NCBI GenBank assembly: GCA_012184525.1
Contig: WOFQ01000024.1
Location: 248,001 to 312,000, forward strand
Reading direction: 5' to 3'
DNA: 64,000 nucleotides
DNA from: Xenoacremonium recifei
Lineage: Eukaryota > Ascomycota > Sordariomycetes > Hypocreales > Nectriaceae
The stretch's first letter is position 1. Each line of letters starts with the position of its first letter. Positions 1 through 9,997 of the stretch are shown piece by piece. Made by a program: the position numbers and the translations under genes. A model generated the notes under the pieces. The model was not told the origin of the DNA, made no database searches, and was given only the letters and a program-made list of their open reading frames with translations.

Positions 1-620
1 CGAAACGAAACTCCCTCCCACAACGTCCAGGCCACACAAGGTTTGAGTTGCTGAGCACTTGACTCTTCCTTTCTGCTTTTGAGACCTCTCTCTCTCTATC
101 CGCCCCAGTACCGATCGCTTCACCTCCTCTCCTCATCAGCCACCGTTCGTCCGCCCGCCCAGCTTCTCTCCGACCTTCACCACCATCTCTCGTCACGTTC
201 CTCTGCAAATCTCCAATCCATTGCGACAGGAGACCTGCTTGCACCTCGACGCCCGTTGCAGCAGTTCTGGAGCGCGCCTTGAGACCCCGAGATAGGATCC
301 CATTCGAGCACCTTCTCCTTCATTCAACCTCACTCAGTTCAGTCTGAGCATCATCAGCCCGAATCTCAATCTCAAATTCGTCCATCTTCCTGAGCAGCGC
401 CCCTCGCGACACAGTTCAGTCACTTCACGAATATTTCACCGAAGCCCGACCCCAGCGACCCAAGTCACTACACCAGCACGTTTTCCTTCGAAAACCCTCT
501 GAGTGTAGATAAGACGAATATACAAGACAAATTGACATCGACGTCGCGCGCCGAATTTATCGATTGTGAAAAACTCATAAAGAGAACAAACAAACAAACG
601 CACAAATAACTCAATTCATC
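1..620 (+). other. 5' leader and promoter region of the KH-domain gene
   Basis: No gene is visible here. The stretch from about 60 to 480 is strongly CT-rich, as is usual for fungal promoters and leaders, and the last 100 bases before the start codon turn A-rich. Short upstream ATG frames exist (for example at 79) but have no recognisable product. Confidence 0.6.
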
Positions 621-2153
621 ATGTCTGCTTCGCCCACACAGCCTACGCAGTCGGCCAAGCGCCCCCTCGAGGAGGCTTCATCTCCTTCTCGGGCCACCGA
701 TCAGCCCGAAGCCAAGCGACCTGCTCTCGACAAGGTCATGAACCATGACGACGATGTAGAGATTCCCGAAGCTCAGGCTCCTACGATCGCTACCAAGGAT
801 CAGAACGGCCACGACAAGAGCAGCCGCGAGCAGAGAGAGGACGAGGCTCCGGCAGCGGATGACAGCTCTGAAACAAAGACTCTGCCCTCTACCGCTACCA
901 TTGCTGCCACCTCGGCCAATGCGGCCACGTCGGCGTCGGCCCACGACGAAACAGCCTGGATCCATATCCGCGCGGTCATCTCGAGCCCTGAAGCGGCCAC
1001 CATCATCGGTAAAGGCGGTGAGAATGTATCCAACATCCGAAAGATGTCAAACGCCAAGTGCACCGTCAGCGACTACCAGAAGGGTGCAGTCGAGCGGATA
1101 TTGACCGTCAGCGGAATAGTAGATGCTGTGGCCAAGGTTTGTTGCATCAATCGTCTCTCAATGCGCGCTGCTAACCCAACTCCCAGGCCTTTGGCTTGAT
1201 TATCCGAACGCTCAACAATGAGCCCCTTAGCGAAGCGTCGACGGCGTCCTCCAAGACCTACCCTCTCCGCCTGCTGGTGCCGCACATCCTCATCGGTTCT
1301 ATTATTGGCAAGGGTGGAGCTCGTATTCGAGAGATCCAAGAAGCCTCGGGAGCGCGGCTCAATGCTTCCGACTCATGCCTGCCCATGTCGAGCGAGCGGT
1401 CATTGGTGGTGATGGGCGTTGCGGATGCCGTCCACATTGCCACATACTACGTTGGAAGCACACTCCTCGAGCAGCTCAACGACCGGTTCGGGGGGCCTGC
1501 CGCCTCAGCCTACGCAACTCGAAGCGGCGCCCCTGTCGGCTCAATCCCCGGCGGTATGCAAGTGGTGCCGTACTGCCCGCAGCCTGCGTCGGGCCACTAC
1601 GGACGAAGCGAGAACTACGGCCGGCACAACGATCGCCGCGGCCACCACATGCCGCCGGCGCCCTACCCGCCGCAGTACCCTCACGCCGCAGCCCAGGCCA
1701 ATCCCGCCATGCCCATGCAGTATGGTGCTCAAGGTGGTGCCTACGGTGCGGCTCCTCACGTTCAACCGCACATGCCGCCTCACACCGGTCCTCAGCCTCA
1801 CGGCGGAGCTCAACAGGCTCAGCCGATGGGCGGAGCGATGCCCGGCGGTCCCATCACACAGCAGATCTATATCCCCAACGACATGGTCGGCGCCATCATC
1901 GGCAAGGGCGGCCAGAAGATCAACGAGATCCGCCAGATCAGTGGCAGTGTGATTAAGATTAACGAACCACAGGACAACAGCAACGAACGATTGGTCACAA
2001 TCACTGGCACGGAGGAATGCAACAGGATGGCACTGTACATGCTGTACTCGCGACTTGGTGAGACCTGCAACAGAGAAAATCCAACACCTAAGAAGCCCAC
2101 ACGCTCTAACCATTTTTAACACTTGAACAGAATCGGAGAAGCACCGCATCTAG
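621..2153 (+). CDS. Three-KH-domain RNA-binding protein (Rnc1/Pbp2/Hek2-like)
   Basis: Exons 621-1136, 1187-2057 and 2131-2153 join to 1410 nt, giving 469 residues. The introns (50 and 73 nt) have GT-AG ends, and the last exon adds only a short ESEKHRI tail. Three KH domains are visible, each with a GKGG loop: IIGKGGENV (KH1, about residues 112-172, interrupted by intron 1 near its end), IIGKGGARI (KH2, about 195-265) and IIGKGGQKI (KH3, about 392-460). KH2 and KH3 are separated by a Gly/Pro/His/Gln-rich linker. The N-terminal 110 residues are acidic and Ser/Ala-rich and look disordered. Fungal relatives (S. pombe Rnc1, yeast Pbp2 and Hek2) bind mRNA and affect its stability or localisation; that role here is inferred from family membership. 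Confidence 0.9.
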
Positions 2154-2849
2154 GAAACCGTGCGTATTGCGTACGTAACGAAGAAACCGAAACGACGACG
2201 AGGTATTCGGAAGACGATGACGACGACGACGCCGAGGGGCCTTTGTGCTGGGGGAAACGAAAACTGGGTTTGGTCTTTTTGCTAGGCAGAGGCGGCCGGT
2301 GTATCTGAAAAGGGACTTTTGGTCACTCATTTCGAGGGTAAACGCGCGATTCGCCGAATAGGCCGTCAAACGAGCGAGACGTATTGATGGAAAACGCGAC
2401 TCGACCGGATGCTGAGCGAGGCGATGCCAGAGGAGACTCTCGGCGAACAGGTTGTCTGGAAAGGAATGGGATCGCATAGAAACGGAGCAAACGGTTGGGG
2501 ATGGAATTGACAGTTATCGTTTTGATTTTGAAATTACCTGGGCAGACGGGTGAGGGAGTGAAATTGAATTACAGGCGAGGTCGACGGCAATATGTAACAG
2601 CCGATAGACATCTCGTCCCTGGAGAAACTTATCAGACGGCGAAATTGATTCAATGGGCCTTGACGATATCTCGATGGACATTGTGATACTTTATGCTGAA
2701 GGGTATAAGTTGTAATTCATGAGGTGAGTAGGGAAGTATTCGATGGTATCCAAAAATCCGTCTTTTCCAACAGCTATACAATTCCGTAGCCGCAAAGGAA
2801 AAAACATTCTTATGTGAAAACGCCGATGTGCTGCACGCTTGGACATGGC
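2154..2849. other. Convergent intergenic region, 3' UTRs
   Basis: This lies between the 3' ends of the KH gene (+) and the barrel-protein gene (-). It has AT-rich stretches suitable for polyadenylation but no conserved coding frame. I see nothing else in it. Confidence 0.5.
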
Positions 2850-3595
2850 TTACAGTTTCGTCAAGCTGACATGAAACTGTGACTTGTCAGTGTCTGTCTT
2901 TGTAATAGAATCAGTCGTTTGAGCTTACCATGCCAAACTGCTTGCGGCCTCCCCTGATGTATTCGATGTTCTGGTCGATGACTGCAATACTGTCAGTACA
3001 CTCACTGAGAAAGATTGATTGTCTCTCGTAACTCACCACTATCCGTGCCCTTGTGCTGCAGATGCGCCTCCCTACTATCCCATCCCAGAATCAGCCGCAC
3101 CGCCGCCCCCGCGACAACCTCATTATCATCCTGCTCATCCTGCACAAACTCCCCCCACGCCGACCCATGATACCCCTCCAACCGCCCACCATCCACAGCC
3201 CTCGCAAACGGCTCCATCCGCTCCCTCAAGAAACCATCATCCGCGCCCCAAGCCGTGCACACCTCCATGGTCGGCGCCCCCAGCACGGCGTCCACATCCC
3301 CCGCAAACTCGGCGCGGTTCGTCAGCGGGTGGTGCACGAGCAGCGCGCGCAGCGACGCAGACCACTCGGTGCTCGCGGAGGAGGCTACAAAGGCGTCATG
3401 GGCAGACGGTGAGGCCCAGCGCACGACGGCGAGGAATAGGCCTGGTGTTTCGAGCGCGGGGCCGATGTATACGCCGGAAACGCCGGGCGTGGCGAGCAGT
3501 GGCGAGAGCGTGGATGCGAAGGACAGCGGCGGGGAGGAGGGATTGGGGAGGAGGGCGGGCTTGAAGCGCAGCTGGTAGAATTCGAGGAGAGACAT
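2850..3595 (-). CDS. Small protein of probable dimeric alpha/beta-barrel (ABM-like) type
   Basis: Exons on the minus strand are 3595-3037, 2981-2929 and 2876-2850, joining to 639 nt and 212 residues. The start MSLLEFYQLRFKP was chosen because the upstream extension of the frame is Pro-rich and promoter-like. The layout (LRFKPAL, then a GVSGVYIGPALE stretch, a FLAVVRWAS strand, and a second half after residue 110) resembles fungal stress-responsive or antibiotic-biosynthesis-monooxygenase-like barrels with two tandem halves. No catalytic residue can be named. The two short last exons give a coherent IEYIRGGRKQFGMFHVSLTKL-like end, which supports the splicing. The gene shares a promoter region with the divergent ISC1 gene. 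The gene model is firm; the family call is tentative. Confidence 0.6.
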
Positions 3596-4401
3596 TGTGA
3601 AGTGAGGTTTGGTGGTGAGCAGAGATGAGAGGAGAGTGTCCGGGAATTGGAGCTGTATAAGTGGTGGCGGCCGGGGTGGGGTTCGGTTCGCAATGGAGTG
3701 TCCTGTCACGTCACGCAACCACCTCAGACGGGACGGGCGTCAGCCAACTTGGCCAGAAGCAGTAATCGGGCCACGGCTGGATTGGTCCAGGGCATTCGCG
3801 AATATTCCTCTTCCCAGACTCGATGCCCCGTTGCTGTTGCGGCTGCACAGCACAGAACAGCTCTCGACAGCTTCCCCGCAATGATCAGCGGTCTGACCTT
3901 GGGGGGGGCGATGCTCACTAACTCGGGCACAGGTGCCACCACTGACGCAGCACACAATCTTGTACGCAGCCATGGCGTTCCTGTTCATCGCACAGATCTC
4001 TAGGCAGCATTACACGCTCGCTCATCCCATCAGGACTGGCATTGCCGCATCGGGGCCCGGCCGGAGCGGAGAGGAACGGCCCCACCGGATCTCGGGCGGA
4101 GAGCTGCAGGGGGCCTGGCTCACCGCCTTCCCGATCCAGACAGCACCTAATGCAGGCAAGCTCGACGTCCATGTACATGCGAAAGGGGGCATGTAATTTC
4201 AACCTCATCCGATTATGCGACTTCACCATCACTTTCCCATTGTACATGCGACTGTATTCTACCGCCTCGCTATATCCAGACCTCTCGTTGAAACGCCCTG
4301 TAACGCGTGAAATGCTGCATCTCATCTAATACCCGAATCTCAGCTCAGACCCGTCGATCTCCTGGTCCCGGCTCCTCCGACACCTTCAACACCAAATCAT
4401 C
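3596..4401. other. Divergent promoter region (barrel protein / ISC1)
   Basis: About 800 bases lie between two divergent start codons. Several short frames occur but none has recognisable protein character, and no element could be assigned with confidence. Confidence 0.5.
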
Positions 4402-6123
4402 ATGACCCTCACTACCGCTTCTACAACTCTCGTGCCGCCTCCCGACGACAGCGATGCCTCGCCCGGCGAGCCCCCCTCCGCCATCCACCTCCTGACTCTC
4501 AACTGCTGGGGCCTGCTGCACATCTCCGACCTGCGCACCCAGCGCCTGGACGAGATCGGCCGCCAGCTCGCCGTCATGGCCCCCGCGCCGCACATCGTTG
4601 CCCTGCAGGAGTGTTGGTGCCAGGACGACTACCGCGCGATTCGTCGGCGGACGCGCCAGATCCTGCCGTATGGGAAGTTTTACCATAGCGGTGCCTTTGG
4701 GGGTGGGCTGGCGATCCTGAGCCGCTGGCCCATTGAGGAGAGCACCATGTTTCGGTATCCGCTGAATGGCCGGCCGACGGCGTTCTGGAGGGGTGATTGG
4801 TACGTGGGCAAGGGCGTGGCGTGCGCGAAGATCCGGTTTGGCGCCGGACGGAGGGATGTGGTGGAAGTGTTCAACACGCATGTAAGTTAAACACCACGCC
4901 CCAGCATCACCACCGTTAGACACTAACCACCAACACCTCAGACTCACGCCCCCTACGAGCGCGAACCCAACGACACATACATGTGCCACCGCACCGCCCA
5001 AGCCTGGGAACTCGCCAAACTGCTCCGCGCCGCCTCCCAGCGCGGCCACCTCGTCGTCGCCCTCGGCGACTTCAACATGCTCCCCCTCTCCCTCGCCCAC
5101 CGCCTCATCACCGCCCACGCCCCCGTCCGCGACGCCTGGCGCGTACTCCATCCCGACAGCGCTCTCGGCCCTGCGCATCACCCCACCGAGCAGGCGCGCC
5201 GCCGGCCCATCCCCACGGCGGAGTTCAACTTCCACGAGAACGGCGCCACCAGCGACTCCGTGTACAACACCTGGCGCTGGCCCCGCGCCGAGCAGCGCAG
5301 ACTCCGAGCCGGGAAGCCTGTCTCGTGCGAGCCCAGCCCGGATACCATCGATCCCAACGGCAAGCGTCTGGACTACATCTTCGCGTCGACCGGCGTGCAC
5401 CCCGAGGACCCGCCCGAAACCCCGGGGTGGGTCGTCCGCGCCGCCTCCGTGGCCCTCGCCGACCGGCACCCAACCCTCCACGTCTCGCTCTCCGACCACT
5501 TCGCCGTGCGCGCCACCCTCACCCGCCACACCCCAGCTCCCCCATCACCAACCCGGCCACAAACCTCCGACACGGCCCTCCAATCCGGCGCCTACCTCGC
5601 GCCCAGCAGCCCCGCCAGCAGCACCCGCTCCGGCTCCCCCGGCGGCCACCGTCCCCGCACCGCCGACCCCGACGCCCAACTGCGCTACCACCGCCACGGC
5701 CGCCGCTCCTCCATCGACTCCTCGCCCTCCTCCCCCGACGACGACGAAGCCCTCCCCCCCAGCGTCTACGACGACATCATCGCCCTCACGCACCGGTATC
5801 TCGCGCGCGAAGTCCGCCAACGTCGCTGGCGCGGCACGCACTTCTTCGTCGCGCTGCTGGTGTGGCTGGCCTGCCTGATCGCCGTGTGGTTCAGCCCGGT
5901 CAACGGCGTGGCCTTTGCGCTGATGCTGGTGGCCAGTCTGTGGCTCGTGGCGGGCGTGGTGGACGGGTTGTTGGCGCTGCTGTTCTTCTCGGCCGAGATC
6001 CGCGCGCTCAAGGAGTTTGAGTGGGAGATTCGGAATGCGAAGGCTGTTGCGGCGGGGGATCTCGTGGCGTTGGCGGCGCATGAGGTGTCGGAGGAGGTTG
6101 AGTGGACGGGTAAAGTCCAGTAA
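4402..6123 (+). CDS. ISC1: Inositol phosphosphingolipid phospholipase C (neutral sphingomyelinase family)
   Basis: Exons 4402-4881 and 4942-6123 (60-nt intron) give 553 residues. The protein is an endonuclease/exonuclease/phosphatase-fold enzyme. Motifs: LTLNCWG with Asn34, ALQECW with metal-ligand Glu70, NTHTHAPYE across the splice junction, GDFNM with Asp203 and Asn205, LDYIFAS, and the catalytic SDHF (Asp345, His346). A Pro/Ser-rich linker follows, then two hydrophobic membrane segments at about residues 458-508. This architecture, a catalytic domain with two C-terminal TM helices, is that of yeast Isc1 and mammalian nSMase2-like enzymes. The family hydrolyses inositol phosphosphingolipids to (phyto)ceramide in ER or mitochondrial membranes. 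Length and motif set fit a complete, functional gene. Confidence 0.92.
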
Positions 6124-6422
6124 TGGCTGTGTCTTGCCCCTTCTTTTTTTTTTGCGAAATTCTACCCCATTTCATTTTTTTTGGTATATTCGTCGGCTCC
6201 TTCTCATCATCACCCCCTTTGTCATTTGCCCACGAGTCACGCATCAGGATATCTCAAGACGAATAATGCATGTTGTATCTTATTCTACTACTATTAGAGA
6301 ATAATGTAATAATGTCTAGTAATAATATCAATGTCACTATTCTGCTCGTACGAACAGAGTTTGTTGCAACTTTACTCGCGTCTCCCGGAGATGTCTTCTG
6401 CATCTCGTCTGGCTCACTTCAA

Positions 6423-9137
6423 TCAGTCTATCCGCCGCTCCGTCACATAACCCCCTGGTCTCATTCTCCTCCAGGTGTAGCCAATAAACGCCGTCTTCTT
6501 TCTGATACTCATCACTTCCTCTTTCGTCAACTTGTCTCTGAGCAGCCTGTCTCTTGCTCGCTTCCTTTCTTTCTGCCCATACAGTCTCACGAAATGCTTG
6601 AGAACGTCCTTCTCCTCTGCTGTCAGCTCTGGGTTTGCATCAATGTCGCGATCCAGTTTGCGCAGCTTCGTCGAGTCGTACGGCGTCTCTACAAGTTCTA
6701 TCGCCGTACGCTGCACCACGGTTCGGAACTCGAACAACACCGCCCTCACGTCATTAGGCGTGATGCCGCCGTGCGAGGGTGCCGAGTCAGACCAATCGGT
6801 GATGATCTCCGATTCGTCAAAGTAGTGCGTGTCTTCGGCGCTGTCGATCCGGGGTACAAAGGGCGGTGTCAGTGTCTGCAGACGATCCCAAGGCATGTTT
6901 TTGAACCATCGATGCGCTTTGATGTCCTCTGCATCGTCAGGAAAGACATGTCGCCCAAACAGGTCGGCTCTCCCTGGACCATCGACCTGGTTCCGGTCCT
7001 TCAGTTGGTATCGCTTCGAGCACAACCGGACCTCCTTCTCTTGGATCATGCGAAATATTAGGTCCTTGCATTTTTCACCCACGGCAGGTCTCTGTGGAAA
7101 GCAGAATCGTGTCCTGTGTTGCTGTTGTTCCTTGGTCAACAAAATCAGTCTCCAACCCGGGGACTAACTTACCAAGATGTTCCTTTTCGTCTCTTTTCGC
7201 CCCTCCTCGGCCAAGAAAGGAGTGTGCCCGTACAGACACTCAAACAGGATGATGCCAATGCTCTACTAGTCGCACCTCCCATCGTACTTCAACCCTTGAA
7301 CTACTTCAGGGGCCATGTACTGACTGGTTCCGACGACTGAGTTGGCAGCTGTTCGGTTTCCAAACCTATTTCTCCATTCAAGCAGGCTCTCCAGGTCGCC
7401 GTCTTTAGAGGGTTCCTTCTCATGTCTTCCGAGTCCAGCCATAAGGGTTCGATACCACTGCAGCTGTTCGTGGAGCTTGTGACTCTCCTTCTGGTCTACT
7501 TCATCCCCTTCGATGTTGATGCCAAGCTTGCGCAAGAGAGAGTACCGGTGGAAATTGTAATAAGAAACATCGTGCGACCAGTGGCCATCAAACGCCAGCC
7601 CAAAATCTGCGATTTTGAGGTGACCAGAGGCCGAAATCAGGAAGTTGTCTGGTTTGATATCCCGGTGCACAAACTTCAGTCGATGTGTCTCCTCGATAGC
7701 GAGAATCATCTCTGCAATGTAGAAGCGGGCGACAGCTTCGTGAAGTATGTTCTCCCGAATCAGGAGGCCTAAGAAGTCTCCCCCAGGCATGTATTCCATC
7801 ACTAGATAGAGGTTGCAGGGATCTTGGAAACTTGCTACAAGCGGCACAACCCTTTGCACCAAATGTGTCAGCCATCTTCAATTACCCCTTGGTTGACATG
7901 AAGACTTACCAATTCGAGCCCTCAGAAGAAACCAGAAAATCACGCTCAGCTCGGAGATGCCCCTCCTGGCTACTACGCAGCATATCCGACTTCCGGATCA
8001 CTTTCATAGCATATACTTGACCAGCAAATGTATGGCCCTTGGTATGCTTCTCCCGAACTAGCCTGACAACACCAAAGCTCCCTTTTCCAAGGATCTTCAG
8101 GGGCTCGTAGTTGTCCAGATACGGGGCAGCCAATGCATGTCCACGCAATGCAAGCGTTTGTGTCTTCATGACTCGCACTTCACGCAAGTGCCAGGTCTCT
8201 TGATTGGCAAACGATCTCCGGATGGCTTCTTTCTGTTCAAAGGTGAGATGAGGGCTGTAGTAGAGCTGCGACTCAAGATATTGGCGTCGAACTTCTCGGA
8301 CGCTCGGGGCGCTAAACAATTCATTGAAGTGCGTCTCCATATGGATCTTGCATGCAGCTGCCTTCTCCACGGTTTGTATAGTAGGTTGGACTTGGTCAAT
8401 GCCAGTCTCATTGATTGTTCCCAGATTTCCCCCTTCGGGGCTTGAGCGCGTCCATGGATTTCGTCTGCTGTGGCGCCTCTTTGTAGTATCTTTCGACAAG
8501 ATAGAAAATCGGGAGTCGACCGAAGTCTTCCGCGTCGAAGCATCTGGGACAGTTGATAGCTTACTGCTCTCGGTCGAGGGTGCACTGTCTGATTCGGTGA
8601 GCACAGGTGCTGGTCCTGCGTTTGCGGCGTGTAAGGAGCTCTTTTCACATGTCGGTGTTTGAACCACAGTGGAGCTCGAAGTAATTCCAAGGTTATTGAT
8701 TCGCAATCTCTTGATCAAGTCTCTCGGTGCAATCGTCTTGCCCTTGCGTGAGGGAGAGCCGGTTCCCTCGGCCCTCTTAAAGGCGACGGCCTTGTGTTTG
8801 AGATGGTCGGGCGAGTCCTCATCCAAGCGAGTGTCAAAATATGTGGAAGCTTGAGAGACTATAACCAAAGCGTTAGACGATGTATTATATTGAGGTCGAG
8901 AGGTTAAAGGGACAGTTCCTTACAGCCTTGACTGCTCCTCCCAATAGCCCTGATAGCTCCCCTGATGTCGGACCAAACCCGAGAGCCTGTGTGTCGGAGC
9001 TTCAAAACATGATTATCGATGGGACTCTCCAGATCTCCTGAGCGTGGAGGAGATGACGCAATAGGCGTCTCAATGGAGTCGACCGAAAACGTTGGTAGTA
9101 ATGATGAACCACGTTGCTTAACAGAGGTCGCTCCCAT
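6423..9137 (-). CDS. PUK1: NDR-like AGC protein kinase with tandem in-frame TAG TAG codons (PUK1/STK-21 orthologue)
   Basis: Exons on the minus strand are 9137-8924, 8858-7910, 7851-7173 and 7121-6423, totalling 2541 nt or 847 codons including the terminal stop. Introns are 65, 58 and 51 nt; the second uses an AAAG acceptor. Kinase motifs: Gly-loop GKGSFG (329-334), AMKVI Lys, HRDIKPDN (His450-Asp452), DFG (470-472), the long NDR-type insert after DFG, and GTSQYMAPE. The family next has CDWWS; here codons 583 and 584 are both TAG (7268-7263), and the frame then resumes as SIGIILFECLYG and continues to a full C-terminal tail with CKDLI, QEKE and RLCSKRY. In F. graminearum PUK1 the same two codons are edited A-to-I to UGG in perithecia. 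Unedited mRNA would give a 582-residue protein lacking the end of the kinase domain. A decayed pseudogene is unlikely because no other lesion is visible. Confidence 0.88.
7251..7283 (-). promoter_or_regulatory. Predicted RNA hairpin presenting both UAG codons in its loop
   Basis: On the transcript, GAUG (7283-7280) can pair with CAUC (7254-7251). After a small GGA/GG internal loop, GGUGC (7276-7272) pairs with GCAUU (7261-7257) using two G-U pairs. The enclosed 10-nt loop, GACUAGUAGA (7271-7262), holds both stop codons. Fungal A-to-I sites are known to favour hairpin loops. The fold was drawn by eye, not computed. Confidence 0.6.
7263..7268 (-). other. Tandem UAG UAG recoding site (predicted A-to-I editing)
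   Basis: The coding strand reads TGC GAC TAG TAG AGC ATT in kinase subdomain IX, where relatives have Cys-Asp-Trp-Trp-Ser. The candidate edited adenosines are at 7267 and 7264 (CDS positions 1748 and 1751), each preceded by U and followed by G, the preferred fungal context. Inosine is read as G, so both codons would become UGG (Trp). Confidence 0.85.
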
Positions 9138-9997
9138 GTTGCTCTAGATACGAGTGTCGTGCGCGTTACTCCAACATGGATATGATGATGAATAAGCAAG
9201 TTGCAACAATATCCATAGAGAAAAAGAGAGATGAAGCCGTGTCTTCGGACGGCTCCTTGAAGTTGAAGGAAAGAAAAAAAAAGGCAAGAGAACCAAAGTA
9301 GATAGATTGCTTTTGAGGTCTGCTTGATGGTTAGTCATTGGCTCCTGCCTTCAGGTGTGCGTGGGTTCTACTTACCTCGTGAGTTCAAGAAAGAAAAGTG
9401 GTAAGCAAAGACAGCATCATGTTTCATATTAGGTACCTTACTTAGGTAGGCAACTTCAAAGGGATAATAGCAGGACTTAAGGAGTTTAGATCCAGCATCG
9501 GCAAACGCACAACTTAAAGTAACAAACAGTCTTTATGTTATTGGAAGTTCCCAAACTACCTATTGACCGACCCTGGAGGAAACCTCTCATCAGAATCGAC
9601 GAAGAGGCCCCTCGGACATTATAAAGAAAACCAGAAACCCCTTTTTTATCATACGCCTTTCCATGCAGAGCAGGTCCTCGCCCCATCATCCCTGCTCTGC
9701 CAAAGTGCGTGCTTCCCGATCCTCCCTCCCACTTGGGGATGACAGGTCAGGCGCAGTAGAGTCGCAGGTCCAAGGCTCTTCAACATCGCATGTAGCGTCA
9801 CCGTGAGCAGATAGAACCAGAACTCAGAGACTGAGATACAAAAGAAAAGGAAAATCCATCGGACCGTCCGTCAACCCCTCGTTTCGTAAGGTCGTCCGCC
9901 GCTCACTGGGTATATAAGTACACGACGCTGAGATACGCCACGCGGATGAATGCCGAATTCGAGCACTTCCGTCCCGCACGCTTCATCTTTTCTTCGT
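9138..9997. other. Promoter/leader of the kinase gene and 3' region of FPR4
   Basis: Both flanking genes run on the minus strand. No coding frame is convincing. A TATATAAG string at 9911-9918 lies on the plus strand, pointing into the antisense of FPR4, and is probably fortuitous. Confidence 0.45.

Noticed and set aside
4345..5529. A 394-codon frame on the minus strand.
   Set aside because: It is the antisense of ISC1; its Gly/Val/Arg-rich translation is typical of a GC-rich antisense frame.
7263..7268. Kinase gene as a simple pseudogene, possibly from repeat-induced point mutation (TGG to TAG fits a CpA to TpA change on the other strand).
   Set aside because: Only these two codons are affected, the rest of the frame and all introns are intact, and the position matches the known PUK1 recoding site. 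Not fully excluded without RNA data.
9911..9918. TATATAAG as a promoter element.
   Set aside because: It is on the plus strand pointing into the antisense of FPR4, with no gene to serve.
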